A DNA stretch of 47,223 bases, from positions 1 through 47,223 of the forward strand of contig URST01000008.1 of NCBI GenBank assembly GCA_900550585.1, written 5' to 3'. The translations under genes and the position numbers were made by a program. The notes under the pieces were generated by a model. It worked only from the letters and a program-made list of their open reading frames with translations, was not told the DNA's origin and ran no database searches. Positions 29,883 to 37,194 of the stretch are shown in pieces. Positions within the stretch are counted from its first letter, which is position 1. The number at the start of each line of letters is the position of its first letter. The DNA is from an uncultured Eubacteriales bacterium. Lineage in GTDB: Bacteria > Bacillota > Clostridia > Oscillospirales > Oscillospiraceae.

Positions 29883-30631
29883 CGCTCCCCTCCCAATGCC
29901 GCGCCGTCCCAGGCGGCCCAGTCGCAGATCAGCGTTACATCGGGGTGAAATTGCAGGATAGACGCAGGCACCCAGGGTGTCACCGGGCCGAAGAACGCCT
30001 TGCGCAGGATGTCCGCCTTGTCGGCGCCGGTGACGATCATCAGCACACTGCGGGCGGCCATCACCGTGCCGATGCCCATGGTGTAGGCGGCGGCGGGCAC
30101 CTCCGCCTCGCTGGCGAAGAAGCGGGCGTTGGCCCGGCGGGTGGACTCCGTCAGCGTCACCTCATGCGTCCAGCTGGGGAAATGGTCACAGGGCTCGTTG
30201 AAGCCGATGTGGCCGTCGTGCCCCAGCCCCAGCAGCTGCAGGTCCACGCCGCCCAGATCCTCGATGGTCCGCTCGTAGGCCCCGCACATGGCGGCCACGT
30301 CCGTGGTCAGGCCGTCGGGTACATAGGTGTTCTCCGGACGGATGGAGATGTGATCGAACAGGTTCTCCTGCATGAAGCGGCGGTAGCTCTGGGGATGGTC
30401 GGGGGCCAGACCCTTGTACTCGTCCAGATTCACGGAGCGGACGCGGGAGAAGTCGATAAGCCCCGCCCTCTCCCGGTCGATCAGCTCCCGGTACAGGGGG
30501 ACGGGCGTGGAGCCGGTGGCCAGACCCAGCACGCAGGCGGGCTTGGCACAGACGACCTCCTGGAACTGGTCGGCCGCCAGACGGCCTACTTCTTCGGCGG
30601 TCTCCGCCTTGAAAATTTTCAAATGCAGCAT
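29879..30631 (-). CDS. nagB: Glucosamine-6-phosphate deaminase
   Basis: The start at 30631 follows AGAAGGAGG; the frame extends upstream without such a site. The 250 residues match NagB: substrate loop LATGSTPVPLYREL, catalytic Asp in VNLDEY (about 67), GLGHDGHIGFNEP (ring-opening His) and TMGIGTVMAARSVLMI. It converts glucosamine-6-P into fructose-6-P and ammonia, joining amino-sugar breakdown to glycolysis. First gene of the nag operon, divergent from marR. Confidence 0.94.
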   Translation of the reverse strand: MLHLKIFKAETAEEVGRLAADQFQEVVCAKPACVLGLATGSTPVPLYRELIDRERAGLIDFSRVRSVNLDEYKGLAPDHPQSYRRFMQENLFDHISIRPENTYVPDGLTTDVAAMCGAYERTIEDLGGVDLQLLGLGHDGHIGFNEPCDHFPSWTHEVTLTESTRRANARFFASEAEVPAAAYTMGIGTVMAARSVLMIVTGADKADILRKAFFGPVTPWVPASILQFHPDVTLICDWAAWDGAALGGER

Positions 30632-30721
30632 GATTTGCCTCCTTCTTGGAACAGGATGCGCAGAGCCGCCCCGCCGCGGTGACGCACGGGGACGAGTCGG
30701 CGCAGTACACACATTTTCCCC

Positions 30722-30750
30722 ATCATACACCACGGCGGCGGAAAACGCAA
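30722..30750 (-). promoter_or_regulatory. Predicted promoter of the nag operon
   Basis: On the minus strand TTGCGT, a 17-bp spacer and TATGAT; the leader to nagB is about 85 nt. Confidence 0.65.
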
Positions 30751-30799
30751 CGCCGTCCCTTGACGATGTGCCGGCGGGGTGTTTTTCATTTTCCCCGTA

Positions 30800-30850
30800 T
30801 TGACAAACGGAAAAACCGGTCTACAATAGTTGTATGTACAATGATGTAGG
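30800..30850 (+). promoter_or_regulatory. Promoter with MarR-type operator repeats
   Basis: TTGACA (30800-30805), a 16-bp spacer and TACAAT (30822-30827). Overlapping or following it are TACAA-TAG-TTGTA (30822-30834) and TTGTA-TG-TACAA (30830-30841), with a further TACAAC copy at about 30851. These TTGTAN(n)TACAA palindromes fit MarR-family sites and sit on the transcription start. Confidence 0.7.
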
Positions 30851-30879
30851 TACAACCTTTTGGGAATACGGAGGCGGAT

Positions 30880-31356
30880 ATGGATATCACGGAACGGAAG
30901 ATCACAAAGATCGCGCGGGAGGCGGAGAAGCTGGTGCTGCGCACGCTGCGGGAGCAGGACGTGGGCACGGCGGAGATCGACCTGATCCACGCGCTGCGCC
31001 ACAACCCCGGCTGCACGCAGGCAGCGCTGGCGGAGCTGCTGCATGCCGACAAGGCCGCCATCGCCCGGCGGACGAAAAATCTGGAGGCCAAGGGATACCT
31101 TGTCCGCAGGGACGCCCCCCGCGACCGGCGCAGCCAGCTGCTGTATCCCACGGAAAAGGCGGAGCGCCTGAAGGCCTCCAAGGCGGAGATCGAGGCCGCT
31201 TTCTACGAGTATCTGACCGGCGCGCTGACCCGGGAGGAGGCCGCCGCCTTTGCGGCGGCGCTGGACAAGCTGTACACGGTGTCCAAGGCGGAGAGCCGGG
31301 CGGGCTTCCCGCACTTTCAGATACCGGCGGGAGGTGAAGCGGATGAGCAGGCATGA
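30880..31356 (+). CDS. MarR-family transcriptional regulator
   Basis: The 158 residues fold as a MarR winged helix: helices about 1-30, the DNA-binding core (GCTQAALAELLHADKAAIARRTKNLEAKGYLVRRDAPRDRRS, about 45-90) with the wing DRRSQLLYPT. TACGGAGG gives the start. It probably represses the downstream two-subunit ABC exporter, with which it overlaps by 14 nt, and itself through the palindromes in the promoter. The inducer is unknown. Confidence 0.92.
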   Translation: MDITERKITKIAREAEKLVLRTLREQDVGTAEIDLIHALRHNPGCTQAALAELLHADKAAIARRTKNLEAKGYLVRRDAPRDRRSQLLYPTEKAERLKASKAEIEAAFYEYLTGALTREEAAAFAAALDKLYTVSKAESRAGFPHFQIPAGGEADEQA

Positions 31357-33076
31357 CAGGGCGTTCCGCCCGGACCGGATCGGCGCCTATTTCCGGGCGG
31401 AGTGGCTGCCGCTGGCCCTTGTGACGGTCTCCGGCCTCGTCTACAACGTCGGCCTGCTGGCCGCGCCGTGGTTCGAGGGGCGGTTGGCCCAGTGCCTTGC
31501 CGACATCCTCGGCGGCCGGGAGACAGCCGCCCGGATGGCGGTGCTGGTGCTGGCCTACATCGCCGTGACGCTGCTGGTGCAGGCGGCGCGGTTCGTCAAG
31601 CGGTTCTACGTCCGCCGCTTTGCCAACAACATCAACCACCGGATGAAGGGCATCCTGTACGCCAATCTGGTGCGGCAGGGCCGGGCCGCCCTGGAGCGGG
31701 AGGGCGCAGGCCAACTGATGACCAAGGCCATCTCCGATGTGGACGACTGCGTGGAGGGCATGCGGAAATTCACCACGGAGGTCTTTGATACCGGCGTGGC
31801 GCTGGCGGGCTACGCCGTGATGCTGTTTGTGTACGACTGGCGGCTGGCGCTGCTGAGCCTGCTGTTCACGCCGGTATCCTACGTCTGCGCGGCATGGATG
31901 AAAAAGCCGGTGCAGCGGGCCGGGGCTGCCTACAAAAAGGCGGCGGGCGCGCTGAGCGCGGCCACGCTGGACCGCGCGCAGAACGCCGTGACCTACCGCA
32001 TCTGCGGCTGCGAGAGCGCCCGGGAGGCGCGGTATGAGGAGGCGCTGGACAACTATGAAAAGACCGCCGTGCGCAGCAATGTGCGGCAGTCGGCTCTGCC
32101 GCCGCTGTATCTGGCCGTGTCGGAGGCGGGCGTGCTGTTCATCCTGTGGTTCGGGGCGAAGAACGTGCTGGGCACAGGCTGGAGCGCCTGGGATATCGCG
32201 GCGTTCACCACATTCCTCTCCTGCTTCACCAAGCTGACGGTGAAATCCTCCAAGGTGGCCAAGCTGTTCAATGCGGTGCAGAAGGCGGAGGTGTCGTGGA
32301 AACGCATCAGGCCGCTGATGCGGACACCGGAGACGCTGGCGCCGCTGGCCATTCCCGCTCCCGCCGACGTGACGCTGGAGGAGCTGTCCTTTGCCTACGG
32401 GGATACGCCGGTCTTTTCCGGTCTGACGCTGACGGCCCGGCCCGGCGACATCATTGGCGTCACCGGGCCGGTGGCCTGCGGCAAATCCACTCTGGGGCGG
32501 GTGTTCCTGTGCGAGGCGCCCTACGGCGGCACGGCACGGTTCGGCGGAAAGGAGTTCTCCGCCATGACGCCGCGGCAGATCGCCGCCACTGTCGGCTATC
32601 TGGGCCACGACCCGGAGCTGAGCGCCGACACCATTCAGAACAACGTCCTGTGCGGCGAGGGGCAGGACGCCATGCCGTATCTGGCGGCGGCCGCGCTGGA
32701 CAAGGAGGTGCTGGCCATGGAGAACGGCTCCGATACCGTTATCGGCAGCAGCGGCGCGCGGCTGTCCGGCGGACAGGCGCAGCGGCTGGCACTGGCCCGG
32801 ACGCTGGCCCATCCCCGGCCCGTTCTGGTGCTGGACGACCCGTTCTCCGCGCTGGACCGCGGCACCGAGGATGCCGTGTTCGCGTATCTGCGGGAGTATG
32901 CAGAGGATAAGGTGGTGTTCCTTATCTCCCACCGGCTGTACCACTTCCCCGAGCTGCGGCAGGTGGTCTTTATGGAGGACGGCAGGACCACCGTCGGCAC
33001 CCACGAGGAGCTGATGGCGTCCGTGCCGGTATACCGCCAGCTGTACGAGAGCCAGACAGGAGGTGGGCAGGCATGA
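31343..33076 (+). CDS. ABC transporter, fused permease/ATPase (first subunit of a heterodimer)
   Basis: The start at 31343 follows GGGAGGTGAAGC. The 577 residues have six membrane helices (about 20-310) and an ATPase domain: Walker A GPVACGKST (about 373), signature LSGGQ in RLSGGQAQRLALAR, Walker B VLVLDDP with D in place of the catalytic Glu (DDP), and switch His in LISHRLYHF. The Walker B Asp for Glu is typical of the inactive or degenerate half of heterodimeric exporters. It overlaps marR at its start and the partner gene at its end. Likely an efflux pump for drugs or lipids. Confidence 0.9.
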   Translation: MSRHDRAFRPDRIGAYFRAEWLPLALVTVSGLVYNVGLLAAPWFEGRLAQCLADILGGRETAARMAVLVLAYIAVTLLVQAARFVKRFYVRRFANNINHRMKGILYANLVRQGRAALEREGAGQLMTKAISDVDDCVEGMRKFTTEVFDTGVALAGYAVMLFVYDWRLALLSLLFTPVSYVCAAWMKKPVQRAGAAYKKAAGALSAATLDRAQNAVTYRICGCESAREARYEEALDNYEKTAVRSNVRQSALPPLYLAVSEAGVLFILWFGAKNVLGTGWSAWDIAAFTTFLSCFTKLTVKSSKVAKLFNAVQKAEVSWKRIRPLMRTPETLAPLAIPAPADVTLEELSFAYGDTPVFSGLTLTARPGDIIGVTGPVACGKSTLGRVFLCEAPYGGTARFGGKEFSAMTPRQIAATVGYLGHDPELSADTIQNNVLCGEGQDAMPYLAAAALDKEVLAMENGSDTVIGSSGARLSGGQAQRLALARTLAHPRPVLVLDDPFSALDRGTEDAVFAYLREYAEDKVVFLISHRLYHFPELRQVVFMEDGRTTVGTHEELMASVPVYRQLYESQTGGGQA

Positions 33077-34713
33077 AAAACAGACGGAAAATCGGGGTGT
33101 TTGCCGCCATCCGGACGGCGGCGGCATCGCACCGCCTGCTGACGGCGGGCACGCTGCTGTGCGTGGCGGCGGCGGTGGCAGCATCTCTTATCCCGCCGCT
33201 GCTGCTGGGGCGCATCATCGACCGACTGACCGCGGGGCTCCCGCTGACCCTGCTGGCGGTGCTGCTCTACTTCGGCAGCCTTGTGCTGGAGGGCGTGTTC
33301 TCCTCGGCGCAGGAGAGCCTGCTGGTGCTGTTCGGGCAGAAAATGACCCACGCGCTGCGCTCGGAAATGTCGCAGAAACTGACGCGGCTGCCCGCCGGCA
33401 CGCTGGCGGAGCAGGATCCCGGTCAGGTGGCCGCCCGCTTTTCCGGCGATGTGGACACCGTGGAGGCGCTGTTCACCTCCGGCATCATCAGCATGGCGGC
33501 GGACGCCTGCCGCATCGTCTCCATCATGGCTGTCATCGCCGTGAAAAATACCGGTCTGGCGCTGATCCTTCTGCTGGTGCTGCCGCTGTTCGCGGTGTTC
33601 ACCCGCCATGTGCAGAAGCGGATGCTGGCGGCGCAGCTGGATAACCGCCGCGCCGTGGCCGCCGTGTCCGGTCAGGTACCGGAGACGCTGCACAACAGCC
33701 GCACCATCCGGGCGCTGGGGCTGGAGGCCTATATGGAGCGCCGCTATGACCGGCGCATCGGCGACAGCTATGCCGCCATGGAGCGCACCAACTTCTACGA
33801 CGCGGTCTACTCGCCGGTGGTGCTGCTGCTGAACGCCGCAGTGGTGGGCATCGTCATGCTGCTCTCCGCCTCCGGCAGGGCGGAGATCCTGACACTGTTC
33901 GGCATGTCGGTGGGCACATCGGTGGCGGTCATCAACTACATCTCCCGCATTTTCGCGCCCATCGAGATCCTCGGCATGGAGATACAGACCATCCAGTCGG
34001 CCATGGCGGGCGTCAAGCGCATCGACGCATTTCTGGATCAGCCGGAGCGCACCGTCCCGCCGGAGGGCGGAAAGCCCGCACGGGGCGATGTGACGCTCTC
34101 CCATGTGACCTTCGGGTACGGCGAAAAGCCCGTGCTGCGCGACTTTTCCATGACCGTAAGGCAGGGCGAGCAGGTGACGCTGGTGGGCCGGACCGGCGCC
34201 GGGAAAAGCACGGTGTTCAAGCTGCTGCTGGGGCTTTACCGGCCGCAGGCCGGCACCGTCACCATTGGCGGCGTGGATGCCTCGTCCATCCCGGACCGGG
34301 AGCGGCGGGCCTGCATCGGCTGCGTGGAGCAGCATTTTTCCCGCGTGCCGGAGACCGTGCTGGAGCAGATCACCCTCTCCGACCCGGGCATCACCGAGGA
34401 AATGGCGGAGAACGCCGCAAGGCTGGCCGGGATCGACGCCGCCATCCGGGCACTGCCGGAGGGGTACGGCACGGTGTGTACGGACGGCATGTTCTCCCAG
34501 GGTGAGTGGCAGCTGCTGTCCATCGCCCGGGCCGCAGCGGCGGATCCCGCCGTGCTGCTGCTGGACGAGATCACCGCCAATCTGGACGCGGAGACCGAGG
34601 CGCGCGTGCTGGAGGCGCTGCGCCACGCCTCCCGTGGGCGCACCGTCCTCTCCGTCTCCCACCGGATGTACGAGAGTCTCGGCGGCAGGACCGTGGAGAT
34701 CAAAGCGCAGTAA
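33073..34713 (+). CDS. ABC transporter, fused permease/ATPase (second subunit)
   Basis: The 546-residue partner overlaps the first by 4 nt. It has about six membrane helices (20-300) and an ATPase part with Walker A GRTGAGKST (about 371), Walker B VLLLDEIT (catalytic Glu kept) and switch His SVSHRM. The signature reads FSQGE where LSGGQ is usual. Together with the canonical LSGGQ but DDP-type partner, one of the two ATP sites should be active and one degenerate, the pattern of heterodimeric exporters such as LmrCD or TM287/288. Substrate unknown. Confidence 0.9.
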   Translation: MKNRRKIGVFAAIRTAAASHRLLTAGTLLCVAAAVAASLIPPLLLGRIIDRLTAGLPLTLLAVLLYFGSLVLEGVFSSAQESLLVLFGQKMTHALRSEMSQKLTRLPAGTLAEQDPGQVAARFSGDVDTVEALFTSGIISMAADACRIVSIMAVIAVKNTGLALILLLVLPLFAVFTRHVQKRMLAAQLDNRRAVAAVSGQVPETLHNSRTIRALGLEAYMERRYDRRIGDSYAAMERTNFYDAVYSPVVLLLNAAVVGIVMLLSASGRAEILTLFGMSVGTSVAVINYISRIFAPIEILGMEIQTIQSAMAGVKRIDAFLDQPERTVPPEGGKPARGDVTLSHVTFGYGEKPVLRDFSMTVRQGEQVTLVGRTGAGKSTVFKLLLGLYRPQAGTVTIGGVDASSIPDRERRACIGCVEQHFSRVPETVLEQITLSDPGITEEMAENAARLAGIDAAIRALPEGYGTVCTDGMFSQGEWQLLSIARAAAADPAVLLLDEITANLDAETEARVLEALRHASRGRTVLSVSHRMYESLGGRTVEIKAQ

Positions 34714-34727
34714 GGCGACAGGAAAAG

Positions 34728-34765
34728 GCTCCTGCGGGTCTCAGAGACCCGCAGGAGCTTTTTTT
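34728..34765. terminator. Intrinsic terminator after the ABC exporter operon
   Basis: A perfect 13-bp stem (34728-34740 with 34746-34758) and a 5-nt loop, followed by T7. Confidence 0.92.
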
Positions 34766-34771
34766 GCCGTT

Positions 34772-35284
34772 TCAGCGGCGGCGTGTGCCGATGCGGTATG
34801 CCGCAAGGCCGATGGCCGCGCCCAGCACCGCGCCGGCCAGAATGTCGGTGGGATAGTGGACGAACAGGTACAGCCGGGAAAAGGCGATGACCGCCGCTAT
34901 GGGAATGGCAGCCCAGCCGAAACGGCGGTCCGTTTTCGTCAGCACCGCGGCGCCGATGGCGGAGGAGAGCGTGTGCCCGGAGGGGAACGAGTAGTCCGTG
35001 GGAGAGGATACCAGCAGCCGTACACTGTTGTCCAGCCAGCAGGGACGGGGCCGGGCGATGAGATTTTTCAGGCATACATTGCCCACCAGAACGCCTGCGG
35101 CCAGCGCCGCCAGCAATATCAAGCCCTGACGGCGGTATTTCCTGGTGCAGAGCATCCCGCCCGCCGCCAGCAGCCAGACGGCGCCGCCGTCACCCAGCAT
35201 CGTCAGCTTCGGCATCAGCAGATCCAGCAGGCCGCAGGAGAGGTTGTCGTGTATCCAGTAGAGGAGCGTCTGGTCCGGATTCAT
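34772..35284 (-). CDS. PAP2-family phosphatase (undecaprenyl-pyrophosphate-phosphatase type)
   Basis: The 170 residues have the three PAP2 motifs: KNLIARPRP (C1), SFPSGHT (C2, nucleophile-assisting His) and SRLYLFVHYPTDI (C3), among five membrane helices. These enzymes remove a phosphate from lipid diphosphates such as undecaprenyl pyrophosphate. The ATG overlaps the stop of the DUF368 gene (ATGA). Pairing a phosphatase with an undecaprenyl-phosphate translocase makes sense for lipid-carrier recycling. Confidence 0.9.
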   Translation of the reverse strand: MNPDQTLLYWIHDNLSCGLLDLLMPKLTMLGDGGAVWLLAAGGMLCTRKYRRQGLILLAALAAGVLVGNVCLKNLIARPRPCWLDNSVRLLVSSPTDYSFPSGHTLSSAIGAAVLTKTDRRFGWAAIPIAAVIAFSRLYLFVHYPTDILAGAVLGAAIGLAAYRIGTRRR

Positions 35285-36166
35285 GCCGCCCCGCCCCTCT
35301 CCATGCGCCGCCGCAGCAGCTCCAGCCCGGCCAGCAGTCCCGCGCCCAGCAGGAAGGCCAGCGGACGGAACGCGGCGGCATCCAGCGGCGGCTGGGGCAT
35401 CTGCAGGCTGGCGGGCCCCATGACGATGGCATACAGCGAGCCGAGCATCAGCCCGAGAATGAACCAGATCATGGCGGCGCGGCGCTTCTGCAATGCGGCA
35501 CGGATGGCCCGGATGGACAGGGCCGCGCCGGCAATAACGCCGAGCCCCAGCGCCATCAGCCCCGGCACCACCTGCATATCAAGGCGCAGGAACTGGCGGA
35601 TGGCCTGTATCACCGGCAGGTATACACCGGCGATCAGCAGGATGGAGGAGCCGGAGATGCCCGGCAGCACTATGGCGGTGATGGCCACCGCCCCGGCCAG
35701 GAACAGGTACGCGGCGTCCGGTATCTGCAGGTGCGCCATGTCCACGGTCAGCAGGCCGGAGCTGGTGCGCAGCATGGTCAGAGACACCACCACTGCCGCG
35801 CCCAGCAGGGCGAAGGGGAAAAGCTGCCAGCGGCGCAGGGCGCTTTTTTCCGCCAGTGCCACAAAGGGGATGGAGGCCACGGTCAGGCCCAGGAACAGGC
35901 TGCTCATGAAATAGATGTGCACCGAGAACAGGCCGGCCAGCAGCGACACGCACAGCACCATGCCCACGATCCAGCCCGCGCCCAGCTTCAGAAGATACAG
36001 CAGCGCCGCTTTGCGGGCGGCACCGTCACGCCCGAACAGGTCGTGTATCCTGTTTGATGAAGCGGTCGTAAAAGCCCAGGATGAACGCCACCGTGCCGCC
36101 GGAGACGCCGGGCACACTGTCCGCCAGCGCCATGCAGAAGCCGTGAAAGGGTGTGATGAAGCGCAT
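35281..36166 (-). pseudogene. DUF368-family (PopT-type undecaprenyl-phosphate translocase) gene with a frameshift
   Basis: The N-terminal 39 residues (MRFITPFHGFCMALADSVPGVSGGTVAFILGFYDRFIKQ) are in one frame from ATG 36166; the rest (about 245 residues, from IHDLFGRDG to the stop at 35281) is in another. Removing one base from the AAA run (36053-36055) restores FINRIHDLFGRDG, a continuous DUF368 protein with the family motif PGVSGG and its internal repeat GISGSS. DUF368 proteins flip undecaprenyl phosphate across the membrane. The break may be a true mutation or an assembly error. The gene starts just after the stop of the preceding membrane-protein gene. Confidence 0.85.
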
Positions 36167-36168
36167 GG

Positions 36169-36615
36169 TCACGCCGCCGTCTTCAGCCGCTGGGGCGCGT
36201 CCCGCACGATGAGGAACGCGGCCACCGCCAGCACATTGCCCACCAGTCCCAGGATCATCCAGAGGGACTTGTTCATCCCGGCGTTGACGGCGCTGCGGTA
36301 CAGCCACGCCGCCGTCAGCAGCCAGTACCAGGCCAGCAGCGCCAGCCACAGCACGCCCGCCACGCCGAAGATGACGAAGTGCACCGGCGTCAGCGGCGTG
36401 ATCTGGCTTTTCCATGCGTCCTCCCTGTCGTGACCATCGCGCTCACCGTCGTGGTGGTCCTCGCCGTAGGTCTGCTCCAGCGCGGCGGCGTCCCTGATCT
36501 GCTGGGACAGGCTGAGGGGGATGACCACGGTGCTGAGCACCGCCAGCACCACAGCCAGGATCGCCACCAGCTTGTAGGCCTTGGCGTAGTTTTTCTGCAT
36601 CACTTTCTCGTGCAT
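36169..36615 (-). CDS. Small membrane protein with an Asp/His-rich loop
   Basis: The 148-residue product has a hydrophobic helix at about 16-36, then a charged loop at about 48-68 that is rich in Asp and His (EDHHDGERDGHDRED), and two further helices at about 77-103 and 118-138. The Asp/His loop could bind metal ions (inference). No family is recognised. GGGAGGTAACC gives the start; the gene follows a terminator and an operator-like region and is likely transcribed together with the DUF368 and PAP2 genes. Confidence 0.7.
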   Translation of the reverse strand: MHEKVMQKNYAKAYKLVAILAVVLAVLSTVVIPLSLSQQIRDAAALEQTYGEDHHDGERDGHDREDAWKSQITPLTPVHFVIFGVAGVLWLALLAWYWLLTAAWLYRSAVNAGMNKSLWMILGLVGNVLAVAAFLIVRDAPQRLKTAA

Positions 36616-36629
36616 ACGGTTACCTCCCG

Positions 36630-36680
36630 AAAAAAACGGTTCTTTCTGTCTTGGATAACTCCATGATAGAAAGAACCGTT
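36630..36680 (-). terminator. Terminator before the membrane-protein gene
   Basis: On the minus strand AACGGTTCTTTCT and AGAAAGAACCGTT (13-bp stem, about 20-nt loop) followed by T7, directly before the GGGAGG of the next gene. It should stop readthrough from the gene at 36712. Confidence 0.75.
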
Positions 36681-36717
36681 AAACGCCGTATAAAGGGAAG
36701 TTAAACAGAGTTTAAAC
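36679..36717 (-). promoter_or_regulatory. Tandem GTTTAA repeats upstream of the membrane-protein operon
   Basis: GTTTAA on the minus strand occurs at 36717-36712, 36706-36701 and 36684-36679, that is at 11- and 22-bp steps, with a degenerate CTTTAT at 36695-36690 filling the gap. A weak -10 (TATCAT, 36668-36663) follows. Such 11-bp direct repeats are the usual binding pattern of OmpR-family regulators. Confidence 0.6.
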
Positions 36718-37086
36718 CGACAGCCGGTAGCCCACGCCCCACACGGTCTGCAGCAGCTGCGGGTGGGCGGGATCGTCCTCCAGCTTCTCCCGCAGGCGGT
36801 TGATGTGCACCGCCACGGTGATGTTGTCGCCCAGGGACTCCAGCCCCCAGATCATCTCGTACAGATCCTCCCGGCTGAACACCTGCCCCGGATGGCGCAT
36901 GAGGAACAGCAGCAGCTCGTACTCCCTGTTCTTCAGCGGGATCTCCGCGCCGTCCTTTGTGACGCGGCGGCTGGCGGTGTCCGCCGTCAGGGGGCCTGCG
37001 GTCAGCACCGCCGGCGCCGCCGCCACGAGGAGCGGTATCACCAGCATGGTGATATTCGACCGTGCCAGCCGTTTTTTGATGGTCAT
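36712..37086 (-). CDS. Chimeric protein: sensor-kinase N terminus joined to a response-regulator DNA-binding domain
   Basis: The 124-residue product starts like a sensor kinase: MTIKKRLARSNITMLVIPLL, a basic stretch followed by a membrane helix to about residue 32. It then switches to a complete OmpR-type winged helix (about 40-124; TASRRVTKDGAEIPLKNRE ... VAVHINRLREKLEDD ... TVWGVGYRLSV). Both receiver domain and kinase core are missing. The start at 37086 is favoured by GGAGGG 8 nt upstream. It appears to result from a deletion joining adjacent kinase and regulator genes. A membrane-anchored DNA-binding protein is conceivable, but the basic N terminus would place the DNA-binding part outside the cell, so it may be non-functional or act only if the helix is not inserted. 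Confidence 0.75.
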   Translation of the reverse strand: MTIKKRLARSNITMLVIPLLVAAAPAVLTAGPLTADTASRRVTKDGAEIPLKNREYELLLFLMRHPGQVFSREDLYEMIWGLESLGDNITVAVHINRLREKLEDDPAHPQLLQTVWGVGYRLSV

Positions 37087-37116
37087 GCCCATCCCTCCCC
37101 CCGTATCAGTGAGCTG

Positions 37117-37159
37117 ATTATACCACAGATCGCGCGGCAGTGTTAAACAGAGATTAAAC
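37117..37159 (-). promoter_or_regulatory. Promoter with GTTTAA repeats upstream of the chimeric gene
   Basis: On the minus strand GTTTAA at 37159-37154 and 37148-37143 (11-bp step), overlapping a -35 (TAACAC), then 17 bp and a consensus TATAAT (37122-37117). The same box is found after the gene, so the protein, or a lost ancestor, probably regulates both. Confidence 0.7.
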
Positions 37160-37194
37160 CGCCGCATGGCGCGGCGCAGGAACGCCGCGGCGCT

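Noticed and set aside
30902..33184. Long minus-strand frame (about 760 codons) opposite marR and the ABC genes
   Set aside because: A shadow frame produced by high GC at third positions; no motif and no ribosome site.
33073..34713. The FSQGE signature as proof that the ABC subunit is inactive
   Set aside because: Similar signature variants occur in active heterodimeric exporters, and Walker A, the catalytic Glu and the switch His are all intact.
36020..36166. Programmed ribosomal frameshift in the DUF368 gene
   Set aside because: The AAA run is short, with no slippery heptamer, downstream stem or pausing signal visible. A simple indel or sequencing error is more likely.
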